NCBI GenBank assembly: GCA_945890735.1
Contig: CAMDCZ010000058.1
Coordinates: forward strand, 1-9,480
Direction: 5' to 3'
DNA length: 9,480 bases
Origin: Bordetella parapertussis
GTDB lineage: Bacteria > Pseudomonadota > Gammaproteobacteria > Burkholderiales > Burkholderiaceae_C
The notes beneath the pieces are model-generated. The model was given only the letters and a program-made list of their open reading frames with translations. It had not been told where the DNA came from and made no database searches. Each line of letters starts with the position of its first letter. Position 1 is the stretch's first letter. Below, in pieces: positions 1 to 6,716 of this stretch. Both the position numbers and the translations under genes were made by a program.

Positions 1-704
1 ACAGGGGTTTGGTAGCTGCGCCAAGCAGCGCGCACTTGTGCAGATGCTTGCCGGGCGCTTTGCGCGACATCTTCCAAAAACTGCAATGTGCCGTTTGCAC
101 TGCCTGACATGCCACCCATGTCTTTGTCGATCAGCGGACGGCTTTGGTAAAGCCCTTTGCGACCAAAACGTTCTGGATCGTCAAACACCACTGGCACATG
201 CGTGGCGGCACGCACCGCCAAGGATTGACGCTCGTCGATGTTGACCAAAAAATGGGGTGTCAATGGCGGGTCGATCGCATCGGCCAAACGCCCCAGCCAA
301 CCATAGGGCTCACCGCCATTGGGAACGCCCGTGTGCCAGTAGGACGCCGAGGTGAAGTGCGAATACGAGGGGTTGTCATAGCCGCAGCCATGCACCACCG
401 CCATTTGCCCCTCCTTGAACAAGCGCTCAAAGCCCGCCATGCCGGGGTTGAAGCCGTATTGGTCGTCCACCTTGCGAAGGCGATTGGCGCGGATGCCGAG
501 CTTAGGCCGCAAGCGGTAGTAAGTGTCATCCGCATAGGGCACCAAGGTGTTGAAGCCGTCGTTTGCCCCGGTGAGCTCCACCACCACCAGGATGCGGTCG
601 GGGTTGGCGGCCAAGGCTTGTTGGCCCATGGGCCAGACACTGCCCATCCCGATGCCTGCCAAGCCTTGCAAAAACTGTCTTCTGTGAGTGGATGGGTGGT
701 TCAT
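1..704 (-). CDS. DUF1501 family secreted protein with Tat-type signal (partial, C-terminus beyond window)
   Basis: The frame is open from an ATG at 704 down to base 1 and encodes the first 234 residues; the family is usually near 400, so roughly the last 40% is missing. The N-terminus carries a twin-arginine signal (R8-R9-Q-F-L, then a small-residue hydrophobic stretch to about A32), implying folded export. After it comes the DUF1501 opening block L-T-G-A-N-D-G-F-N-T-L-V-P (residues 44-56), followed by a YYRLRP-like segment. A conserved H-G-C-G-Y-D-N-P-S-Y-S-H stretch lies near residues 105-116. DUF1501 proteins are distantly related to the alkaline phosphatase/sulfatase fold, but their reaction is not established. 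The gene starts 3 bp after the stop of the DUF1800 gene, so the two are almost certainly co-transcribed and probably translationally coupled. The family assignment is firm; the function is unknown. Confidence 0.9.
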   Translation of the reverse strand, partial: MNHPSTHRRQFLQGLAGIGMGSVWPMGQQALAANPDRILVVVELTGANDGFNTLVPYADDTYYRLRPKLGIRANRLRKVDDQYGFNPGMAGFERLFKEGQMAVVHGCGYDNPSYSHFTSASYWHTGVPNGGEPYGWLGRLADAIDPPLTPHFLVNIDERQSLAVRAATHVPVVFDDPERFGRKGLYQSRPLIDKDMGGMSGSANGTLQFLEDVAQSARQASAQVRAAWRSYQTP

Positions 705-707
705 GGC

Positions 708-2528
708 TTATCCCAATTGGTAGGCTGGCAGCGAGAGGATGACGTGCAGCGCATTGCGCAAGGCGTCCTCCATATAGCTGTCGGCGGCACGCAGGTCGGT
801 GGTACCCAGGTCTTGCGCCAACATGGCGGCGATCTTGGCCTGCACATCAGCGGGCACGCGCACCGACAAAAAGCGTTCCACCAGATGCGCCACCGCTTGG
901 TCGGTGGTGTTGCACCGGGCTTGGCGCAGCAGGTGTGACACGTTCAGTTGTGCGGTGGCACGCTCAATGGGTTTGACTTTTTCAATCGCTTTGCGCCAGG
1001 CGTGGTAACTGGCCAAGCGGGTGTTGAAGTCTTCGTCGCGATCCCCGTTGTTGGACATGGACATCTCGCCCATGTTTTTGCCCTCGGGCTTGGTCGCGGT
1101 GGTCACGTCTTGGCCTTGCGCCAGTTTGTCAGCAACGGGGTTGATTTGGTAGAGGCCATTGGGCACGCGGTCGTTGGCCACAAAGTCGATCGGGGGATAC
1201 ACCGTGTCGTAAATCACATTGCCACGCGCCAACAACAAGCCGGGGGTGATCCAACTGCGCCCATGCGCCCAGCCCGCCACGTTGGGTGGGTAAAAGAGTT
1301 TTTGACCCAGCAATTCAGACTGTTCGTTGAAGTCAGGGATGCCTGGCACGGCCTTGAGCTCCATTTTTTTGTAGGTCGACACCAAGAGTTCCACCGGTGG
1401 TTTGATGCGGGTGGCCACCGATGCAGGGCTGTAAAAGTCTTGAGAAAGCATCACGGTGGCCATGAAGTCGCCGATGTTGTATTGGCTGTCGCGCAGCAAC
1501 TTGCCCAACCGCTGTTGGTAAGCAGGGGACAGGTCTTCACGCACAAAGTATCGGTAGAGCTTGCCCGCCAAAAATTCGGCGGTCACTGGTTGGGCCAGCA
1601 AAATGTCAATCACTTGTTCGCCATTGAACCGCCCGGTTTGGTTCAAAACGGTTTTCATGCCGTCGTCGTGCTGATCGGGGTTGACCACAAACCGCAGGCC
1701 TTGGTAATTCCAACCAGTGAAGGCGCGGGCGGCCTCCTGGATGTCTTTCTCGCTGTAGTTGCCCACCCCCATGGTGAACAACTCCATGATTTCACGCGCA
1801 AAGTTTTCATTTGGCGCACCCTTGAGGTTGGCGCCTGCATCCAAAAACGCCAGCATCGCCGGGTCTTTGGCCACGGCCACCATCAAGCGGCGGAATTCCC
1901 CGGTGGCGTGTTGGCGCAGCAGTTCGTTTTGCACATGGAGTTTGCGAAAGTCACGCACCTTTTCTTCGGTGGTGGCAAAGTGGCCATGCCAAAACAAAGT
2001 CATTTTTTCTTGGAAAGGGCGCTGGGTGGTGAGCATGCGGTTGGCCCACCAGTAGCCCAAGCGGTGTGTTTCCAGGCGAGATGCACGCAACCAATACAGA
2101 TAGCGGTCAGCCACTTGTTGCACCCGGCGGTTGCCCTCGGGTTTGACTTTCACGCCCAGGGCCTCGCCCGTGGCTTTGGCCAAATCGGTAGCGGCAGGGC
2201 GTGAAGCAGCGAACGGCTCTAAACCCTCGTCGTGGGCACCTGAGGCTTCAAAGGGCACATGGCGATCAGGGATGCTTTGGTAACGGACCAAACTCGCCAC
2301 CGCCTGTGAGGGCGTCATCTTGGCCAAGCGGTCAATGTCTTGCGGCGTGCCGCCAAAGCCTGCACGTTCGAGCAAATGCATTGCACGCTCACGGTTCCAG
2401 TCGCTGCTGGAGAGGGCTTGCAGCTTGTGGGTCCAGGGGTGGGGCGTTTCGTTGGCGCGGACGGGTGAGGTCAATGCCATCAAGCCAGCACCGAGGGTGG
2501 CCATGGTCAAATGCAGCAATGTCTTCAT
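708..2528 (-). CDS. DUF1800 family secreted protein
   Basis: This 606-residue protein has a Sec-type signal peptide (MKTLLHL, hydrophobic to about residue 20, probable cleavage after V-R-A25). The frame stays open upstream to 2876, but the start at 2528 is chosen because it begins exactly at the signal peptide and the upstream extension is antisense to the DUF423 gene. DUF1800 hallmarks are clear: F-W-H-G-H-F-A-T at 179-186, the long block from N240 to W273 with N-F-A-R-E-I-M-E-L-F-T-M-G-V-G and E-A-A-R-A-F-T-G-W, and P-P-N-V-A-G-W at 414-420. The region from about 460 to 535 is less conserved-looking and may be lineage-specific. The molecular function is not known. DUF1800 and DUF1501 genes commonly occur as neighbours across bacteria, as here, suggesting joint work in the envelope or outside the cell. 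A TATAAG-like -10 lies at 2545-2550 on this strand, but I see no good -35. Confidence 0.92.
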   Translation of the reverse strand: MKTLLHLTMATLGAGLMALTSPVRANETPHPWTHKLQALSSSDWNRERAMHLLERAGFGGTPQDIDRLAKMTPSQAVASLVRYQSIPDRHVPFEASGAHDEGLEPFAASRPAATDLAKATGEALGVKVKPEGNRRVQQVADRYLYWLRASRLETHRLGYWWANRMLTTQRPFQEKMTLFWHGHFATTEEKVRDFRKLHVQNELLRQHATGEFRRLMVAVAKDPAMLAFLDAGANLKGAPNENFAREIMELFTMGVGNYSEKDIQEAARAFTGWNYQGLRFVVNPDQHDDGMKTVLNQTGRFNGEQVIDILLAQPVTAEFLAGKLYRYFVREDLSPAYQQRLGKLLRDSQYNIGDFMATVMLSQDFYSPASVATRIKPPVELLVSTYKKMELKAVPGIPDFNEQSELLGQKLFYPPNVAGWAHGRSWITPGLLLARGNVIYDTVYPPIDFVANDRVPNGLYQINPVADKLAQGQDVTTATKPEGKNMGEMSMSNNGDRDEDFNTRLASYHAWRKAIEKVKPIERATAQLNVSHLLRQARCNTTDQAVAHLVERFLSVRVPADVQAKIAAMLAQDLGTTDLRAADSYMEDALRNALHVILSLPAYQLG

Positions 2529-2565
2529 GTTCAAAATCTTAACCCTTATACCCCTTGGAGTTCTC

Positions 2566-2949
2566 ATGAAATTCGCTAGCAAAGCCCTGTTGGTTGTCGC
2601 CTGTGTGATGGGTGCAGCCACGGTCTTGTTGGCTGCTTTTGTGGCGCACAAGGCAGAGTCTCTCAGCCCCCATGCGCTGCGCTCGGTGCAGTCGGCAATG
2701 CAACTGCAGCAGTTCCATGTCTTGGCGCTGTTGGTGATGGGTGCAATTGCTTGGCTGCACGCGCCCAGCAAAACCTTGTTGGCAGCTGGCGTGTTGATCG
2801 TCATGGGCTTGCTGATGTTCAGCGTGAACATCTTGTTGGTGCACCTGGCAGGCGTGGACACCTTCAGAGCAGCCACGCCTTATGGCGGCATGGCTTTCGT
2901 GGCGGGGTGGTTGTTTTTGGCTGCGTGGGCTTGGCGACTCAAGCACTGA
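2566..2949 (+). CDS. DUF423 family small inner-membrane protein
   Basis: This 127-residue protein has four predicted membrane helices, at about 7-27, 48-65, 70-93 and 107-123. It matches the DUF423 (YgdD-like) pattern: A-A-F-V-A-H-K in the first loop, Q-x-x-Q-F-H-x-L-A-L-L entering helix 2, and A-T-P-Y-G-G-M-A-F-V-A-G-W before and in helix 4. Length is typical for the family. The frame is open further upstream, but the ATG at 2566 has a good ribosome binding site (GGAG at 2557-2560, 5-nt spacing) and starts at the first helix. An in-frame ATG at 2527 would add 13 residues and is less likely. The gene is divergent from DUF1800 with only 37 bp between starts. The family's function is unestablished, although it is very widespread. 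Confidence 0.9.
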   Translation: MKFASKALLVVACVMGAATVLLAAFVAHKAESLSPHALRSVQSAMQLQQFHVLALLVMGAIAWLHAPSKTLLAAGVLIVMGLLMFSVNILLVHLAGVDTFRAATPYGGMAFVAGWLFLAAWAWRLKH

Positions 2950-3001
2950 CTGTCTGCAGTCCTGTCAGTGCCGCTTGTCCTGGCAGAAATCGTCCGTGCG
3001 C

Positions 3002-4294
3002 TCAAGCATTCAAGTCTGTGCCACGCGTTTCGGGCAAATAAAAGTAGGCCACCACCCAAGCGACCAGCAACAGCGCAGTGGGGTAGAGCAAGCCATGCAT
3101 CGCCACACCGGTTTGACCCGAGATCAGGCTCACCATGTAGGGCGTCAACCCACCGATCCAACCGGCTGCCAGGTTGTGCGGCAAGCCCACCGCGGTGTAG
3201 CGGGTGCGGGCGGGAAACAACTCCGAGAGCAAAGCGGTTTGCGGGCCCGTGACCAAGGCCACAGCCAGCACCAACAGCAACATCAGGGCAAACGCCTGAG
3301 GCCAGTCGGCGGCACTCATTTGCAACCCCGCATACACCGGCATGATGGCCAGCACACCCAACATCAAGCCTGACAACACCACTGGGCGCCTGCCCCAGCG
3401 GTCGGACAAGGCGCCTGCGATGTAGGTGAGGGGAAACAAACACAGCGTGGCAGCCACGCTCAAAGCGCCCACGGTCACTGGGTCCATGTGCACCACGGTT
3501 TTAAGGAACACACCGGTGTAGACCTGTGAGCTGAAAAACAGCACACCGCCGCCAGCCGACACCGAGAAAAACAGCAGCATCATGCGTCCCAAGGTGTGTC
3601 TGTCGCTCAGGCATTCTTTGAGCGGGCTGCGGCTGGTTCGTTGGCTTGTTTGCAATTGGTCAAACACCGGTGACTCCAACAGGGCCAAGCGGGTTTTCAA
3701 ACTGATCACCAACAACAACGCAGAGAGCAAAAACGGCACACGCCAGCCCCAGGCCATGAAATCCTCGGGGCTGAGCCAAGCTTGCAGCAAGAGTATTTGC
3801 GCAGTGGAGGCCAAAATGCCCAAGCCCCCCATCCACTGCAACACGCTGGTGGAGGCGCCCCGGGTGGCCACGGGTGCATGCTCCGCCAAATACACATTGG
3901 CGCCGCCAATCTCTCCGCCCATCGCCAAGCCTTGAACCACGCGCAGTGTCAACAAGGCGCCAGTGGCCCACCAACCTGCTTGGGCATGGGTCGGCAACAA
4001 ACCCACCAAAAACGTGGCCACACCCATGACCGCGATCGTGGTGATGAACACCTGTCGCCTGCCGAAGCGGTCGCCGAAGGACCCAAAGACAGCCGCACCC
4101 AAGGGCCGCACCACCATGCCCATGCCAAAGGTGGCCAAGCTGTAGAGCAAACCGGCGACCGGGTCATCGGTTGGAAAGAACAACACCGCAAAGTGCACTG
4201 CCAGGGTGGCGAAGGTCAGGAAGTCGTACCACTCGATGAAGGTGCCAAAGCAAGACGCCAGGGCGATGCGGTTGTAGTTGTGTGATGAAGCCAT
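3002..4294 (-). CDS. MFS transporter, metabolite:H+ symporter (MHS) family
   Basis: This 430-residue major facilitator protein has about 12 hydrophobic segments. Motifs place it in the MHS group (shikimate, citrate, alpha-ketoglutarate and proline-betaine type permeases): S-C-F-G-T-F-I-E-W-Y-D-F at residues 14-25, G-D-R-F-G-R-R at 74-80 in the loop between helices 2 and 3, Q-G-L-A-M-G-G-E at 121-128, and the second-half repeat L-S-D-R-W-G-R-R at 296-303. The likely role is proton-coupled uptake of an organic acid or zwitterion across the inner membrane; the substrate cannot be read from sequence. The ATG at 4294 begins right at the typical short cytoplasmic N-terminus, and its ribosome binding site is weak. 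The gene is convergent with DUF423 and divergent from bchC, so it is probably transcribed alone. Nothing links it functionally to its neighbours. Confidence 0.9.
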   Translation of the reverse strand: MASSHNYNRIALASCFGTFIEWYDFLTFATLAVHFAVLFFPTDDPVAGLLYSLATFGMGMVVRPLGAAVFGSFGDRFGRRQVFITTIAVMGVATFLVGLLPTHAQAGWWATGALLTLRVVQGLAMGGEIGGANVYLAEHAPVATRGASTSVLQWMGGLGILASTAQILLLQAWLSPEDFMAWGWRVPFLLSALLLVISLKTRLALLESPVFDQLQTSQRTSRSPLKECLSDRHTLGRMMLLFFSVSAGGGVLFFSSQVYTGVFLKTVVHMDPVTVGALSVAATLCLFPLTYIAGALSDRWGRRPVVLSGLMLGVLAIMPVYAGLQMSAADWPQAFALMLLLVLAVALVTGPQTALLSELFPARTRYTAVGLPHNLAAGWIGGLTPYMVSLISGQTGVAMHGLLYPTALLLVAWVVAYFYLPETRGTDLNA

Positions 4295-4303
4295 GGGTGG
4301 ATT

Positions 4304-4359
4304 TTGACCTGGATGCTGGTTAACGCTAGCCCGCTGGCTTGACCTGAGGTTGTAACCTC
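4304..4359. promoter_or_regulatory. Repeat cluster between MFS and bchC, possible operator
   Basis: The divergent intergenic region contains the octamer TTGACCTG twice in direct orientation (4304-4311 and 4339-4346), 35 bp apart. The second copy runs into a perfect 6+2+6 inverted repeat, GAGGTTGTAACCTC (4346-4359). Around it the half-element ACCT/AGGT appears three times (ACCT at 4342-4345, AGGT at 4347-4350, ACCT at 4355-4358). Such an arrangement between divergent genes suggests a transcription-factor site serving one or both. Neither TTGACC has a convincing -10 at 16-18 bp, so I do not call a promoter. No TGT-N12-ACA site of the PpsR/CrtJ type was found. Confidence 0.3.
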
Positions 4360-4399
4360 TTTGCTTGAAGATCAGACCAGCCGTTCAGCAGCCCACCAC

Positions 4400-5350
4400 A
4401 TGACCCACGCCCAAGCCATTGTTTTTGACGCCCCTCAAACCTTGTCCGTGCAAACCTTGGAGGTGAAAGCCTTTGAGGCACAAGACATTGAAGTGGCGGT
4501 GACGTTCAGTGGTATCAGCACGGGTACCGAGCGTTTGTTGTGGGACGGCAGCATGCCGCCGTTTCCGGGTTTAGGTTACCCCTTGGTGCCAGGCTATGAA
4601 ACTGTCGGTCAGGTGGTCAAGGTCAACGAGGGTTCTTCCGTTCAAGTAGGCGACCATGTGTTTGTGCCAGGTTCCTACACCTTCCAAGGGGTGCGCAATA
4701 TTTTTGGCGGTGCGGGCTCGCGCATGGTGGTGCCGCATGACCGCGTGGTCAAGGTGCATCCCGACCTCGGTCCTCAAGCGGTGTTGCTGGCCTTGGCAGC
4801 CACTTGCTACCACACGATTGCCTTGGGGGGCACGCGTCCCAACCCGGTGTTTCCAGACCTGATCGTGGGCCACGGTGTCATGGGTCGCTTGCTGGCCCGC
4901 ATTTGCCTGGCCATGGGCCAACCCGCACCCACCGTCTGGGAAACCCAGGCCTTGCGTCAGTCGGGTGCGCTGGGTTACCCGGTGCTTCATCCCTCGGACG
5001 ATGACCGCAAAGACTACCGAGCCATTTACGACGTGAGCGGCGACGCCAGCATCCTCAACAGCCTGATCATGCGCTTGGCCCCGGGTGGCGAGGTGGTGTT
5101 GGCCGGGTTTTACAAGCAAGACATTGGCTTTGCTTTCGCCCCTGCCTTCATGCGCGAAGCCCAGATTCGCGTGGCGGCCCAGTGGAAAAAGCACGACCTG
5201 CAGGCGGTCACCGCTTTGGTCGAGCGCGGGGCGCTGTCACTCGACGGTTTGATCACCCACACCTATGGCGTGGCTCAAGCCCATGAGGCCTACAAGGTCG
5301 CCTTTGGTGAGCCACAATGCCTGAAAATGATGATCAACTGGCAGACTTGA
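4400..5350 (+). CDS. bchC: BchC-like bacteriochlorophyllide a dehydrogenase (orphan copy)
   Basis: This is a 316-residue medium-chain dehydrogenase/reductase-type protein. BchC oxidises the 3-(1-hydroxyethyl) group of the bacteriochlorophyllide precursor to 3-acetyl using NAD+, late in bacteriochlorophyll a synthesis. Recognition rests on the BchC-typical block F-S-G-I-S-T-G-T-E-R-L-L-W at 36-48, M-P-P-F-P-G-L-G-Y-P-L-V-P-G-Y-E at 52-67, G-D-H-V-F-V-P at 84-90, the dinucleotide loop V-G-H-G-V-M-G-R-L-L-A-R at 156-167, A-I-Y-D-V-S-G near 208-214, V-L-A-G-F-Y at 233-238 and L-D-G-L-I-T-H-T at 281-288. No structural-zinc cysteine cluster is present. Length fits the family. A TTG at 4361 would add 13 residues; ATG 4400 is preferred because the extension does not resemble the family, but ATG 4400 lacks a clear ribosome binding site. 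The cupin follows after 9 bp. No crt, bch or puf neighbour is visible. A repurposed paralog acting on another alcohol is possible. Confidence 0.85.
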   Translation: MTHAQAIVFDAPQTLSVQTLEVKAFEAQDIEVAVTFSGISTGTERLLWDGSMPPFPGLGYPLVPGYETVGQVVKVNEGSSVQVGDHVFVPGSYTFQGVRNIFGGAGSRMVVPHDRVVKVHPDLGPQAVLLALAATCYHTIALGGTRPNPVFPDLIVGHGVMGRLLARICLAMGQPAPTVWETQALRQSGALGYPVLHPSDDDRKDYRAIYDVSGDASILNSLIMRLAPGGEVVLAGFYKQDIGFAFAPAFMREAQIRVAAQWKKHDLQAVTALVERGALSLDGLITHTYGVAQAHEAYKVAFGEPQCLKMMINWQT

Positions 5351-5359
5351 GCAACCAAC

Positions 5360-5650
5360 ATGCAAACCACACCTCCCCAAAGCTTTGAAGACTTCACCGC
5401 CATCTCCATGGACGAGGGCTTTGACGAGGTTCTGGTGCGCGAGTGGACGCCTTCCTTGGTGATTGAAACCCACACCCACCCCTTTGATGTCAGCGCCTTG
5501 GTCGTGCGCGGTGAGTTCAAACTCACCTTGGGCGACAAGGACATCCTCCTCAAAGCCGGTGACCCGTTCCGCTTGGCCCGCGACATTCCCCATGCAGAGC
5601 ACTATGGCCCAGAAGGTGCCACGGTGTGGGTGGCCAGGGCCAACCCATGA
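5360..5650 (+). CDS. Single-domain cupin protein
   Basis: This 96-residue protein is one small cupin barrel. Cupin motif 1 is visible as E-T-H-T-H-P-F at 36-42 followed by V-V-R-G-E-F at 48-53. Motif 2 is A-G-D-P-F-R-L-A-R-D-I-P-H at 66-78, with a further H81. H38, H40 and H78 are the likely metal ligands; the motif 1 acidic ligand is less clear. No signal peptide is present, so it is cytoplasmic. It begins 9 bp after bchC with only a weak ribosome binding site, and its stop overlaps the start of the next gene, indicating a co-translated operon. It could be a small enzyme or a ligand sensor; the substrate cannot be inferred. It is unrelated in architecture to the pirin gene further right, beyond sharing the fold. 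Confidence 0.82.
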   Translation: MQTTPPQSFEDFTAISMDEGFDEVLVREWTPSLVIETHTHPFDVSALVVRGEFKLTLGDKDILLKAGDPFRLARDIPHAEHYGPEGATVWVARANP

Positions 5651-5778
5651 GCGAGCCCACCAAACCCTCCATGGAAGACCGTGCTTTGAAGTTCATTGAG
5701 GCGAACAACAAACGCATTTGGATCGCCATCGCCATCTTGGCGGTCGTGGTCGTGGTCTTCAAGCGCTCCCAGGGCTGA
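5647..5778 (+). CDS. 43-residue single-span membrane protein
   Basis: This short gene is supported by its context. Its ATG at 5647 overlaps the cupin TGA in the ATGA arrangement typical of translational coupling. The product has a polar, charged N-terminus (M-S-E-P-T-K-P, then E-D-R-A-L-K-F-I-E-A-N-N-K-R), one hydrophobic helix of about 15 residues (W-I-A-I-A-I-L-A-V-V-V-V-V-F, roughly residues 25-38), and a short basic tail K-R-S-Q-G. The composition is that of a real membrane anchor and not of a random frame. A tail-anchored orientation with the N-terminus in the cytoplasm is likely, although basic residues flank both sides. It may tether the cupin or BchC to the membrane, which is speculation. 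I do not recognise a family. The stop at 5778 is 5 bp from the convergent ppk2 stop. Confidence 0.65.
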   Translation: MSEPTKPSMEDRALKFIEANNKRIWIAIAILAVVVVVFKRSQG

Positions 5779-5783
5779 ACACC

Positions 5784-6596
5784 TCAGGTCAGCTTGGCCT
5801 TGGACACATCGAAGCTGGGCTTGGGCATCTGCAGGTTCATTTTTTCAAGCGTTTCCACCAGCAACTCGGCCAAAAAATAATCCCGGTACGGCTTGTCGTC
5901 TGCAGGAACGATGTGCCAAGGCGCGTGGGGCGTGCTGGTCGCAACCAAGGTGTCTTGGTAGGCCCGCATGAAATCAGGCCACAACTTGCGGTCCTCAAAG
6001 TCCGAGGCCTGTAGCTTCCACTGCTTGCTGGGGTCGTCCAAGCGCGCTTGCAGCCGTTTCTTTTGCTCTTTCTTGGAAATGTGCAGATAGCATTTCAGCA
6101 CCGTGATGCCTTCAGCGTGCAATAGATTTTCAAAGTGGTTGATGTCCTGGAAGCGGCGTTTGACCGTGGCCGCATCGATCCAGCCACGCACACGGGTAAC
6201 CAGCACATCCTCGTAGTGGCTGCGGTTGAAGATGGCCATTTCGCCGCGTCCGGGCACCTTGCTGTGGATGCGCCACAAAAAATCATGGCGCAACTCTTCT
6301 TCGGTGGGTGCGGCAAAGGCGTGGGCGTGGACACCCAGGGGACTGATGTGGGAGAACACATGGCGAATGGCACCGTCTTTGCCTGAGGTGTCCATGCCTT
6401 GCAAAATCAGCAGCAAGCCTTTGGACTTGGCGGCGTAAAGGGTCGACTGCAGCTTGCTGAGTTTGTCAAACACCTCGTTCATGTTGCGGTCACCACGCTC
6501 GATTTGCTGGTGATCGCTGGGCAGGGTGGGCATGTCTTCCAGGGCCTGTTCAGCACGGTTGTGGACTTGCCAAGACACGAAATGGGGTTTGTTCAT
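5784..6596 (-). CDS. ppk2: Polyphosphate kinase 2 family protein (class III-like)
   Basis: This 270-residue cytoplasmic P-loop kinase moves phosphate between inorganic polyphosphate and nucleotides. The Walker A loop is G-M-D-T-S-G-K-D-G at 67-75, the Walker B region is A-I-F-N-R-S-H-Y-E-D-V-L at 121-132, and the basic lid module lies at about 174-195 (S-K-K-E-Q-K-K-R-L, ending D-P-S-K-Q-W-K). It is followed by F-E-D-R-K-L-W-P-D-F at 200-209. The one-domain length and the GMDTSGKDG loop resemble class III PPK2 enzymes, which can phosphorylate both nucleoside mono- and diphosphates; the class is inferred by motif memory. The start at 6596 (MNKPHF) has GGAAAG about 10 nt upstream. An in-frame ATG at 6644 would add 16 residues crossing an inverted repeat and is less likely. 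No partner gene is adjacent; the convergent stop is 5 bp from the small membrane protein. Confidence 0.9.
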   Translation of the reverse strand: MNKPHFVSWQVHNRAEQALEDMPTLPSDHQQIERGDRNMNEVFDKLSKLQSTLYAAKSKGLLLILQGMDTSGKDGAIRHVFSHISPLGVHAHAFAAPTEEELRHDFLWRIHSKVPGRGEMAIFNRSHYEDVLVTRVRGWIDAATVKRRFQDINHFENLLHAEGITVLKCYLHISKKEQKKRLQARLDDPSKQWKLQASDFEDRKLWPDFMRAYQDTLVATSTPHAPWHIVPADDKPYRDYFLAELLVETLEKMNLQMPKPSFDVSKAKLT

Positions 6597-6627
6597 GGGT
6601 ATATCGCTTTCCAAATCCAGTCTAATG

Positions 6628-6645
6628 CATGCCAAATCCGGCATG
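6628..6645. promoter_or_regulatory. Perfect inverted repeat upstream of ppk2
   Basis: CATGCC-AAATCC-GGCATG forms perfect 6-bp arms around a 6-bp spacer, beginning 32 bp upstream of the ppk2 start. On the ppk2 strand the octamer GGATTTGG occurs in this repeat and again about 20 bp closer to the gene. The position suits a repressor or activator site, or a short RNA hairpin in the leader. There is no recognisable regulator consensus. Confidence 0.3.
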
Positions 6646-6716
6646 ACCTGGGTTCCCCCCCCTCACTGGCAAATCTCCTTGCCGGTATTTCTCCAGATGG
6701 TGAAAACCGGAATTGC

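Noticed and set aside
144..938. 264-codon plus-strand frame over the DUF1501/DUF1800 junction
   Set aside because: It spans two real minus-strand genes and has antisense-type composition and no motif.
948..2204. 418-codon open frame on the plus strand, antisense to the DUF1800 gene
   Set aside because: The translation is His/Gly/Val-rich with no family resemblance, and the opposite strand encodes an unmistakable DUF1800 protein. Long antisense frames are common in GC-rich genes.
2529..2876. N-terminal extension of DUF1800 by 116 codons
   Set aside because: It is antisense to the DUF423 gene and would bury the signal peptide that begins at 2528.
2946..2968. Possible terminator hairpin at the convergent end of DUF423 and the MFS gene
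   Set aside because: Only 5-bp stems (GACTG-TCTG-CAGTC or CTGAC/GTCAG) form, without a T-run on either strand.
4339..4368. MerR-type promoter (TTGACC followed by a palindrome) upstream of bchC
   Set aside because: The -35-like hexamer and palindrome fit the idea, but there is no -10-like sequence at the expected 19-20 bp spacing.
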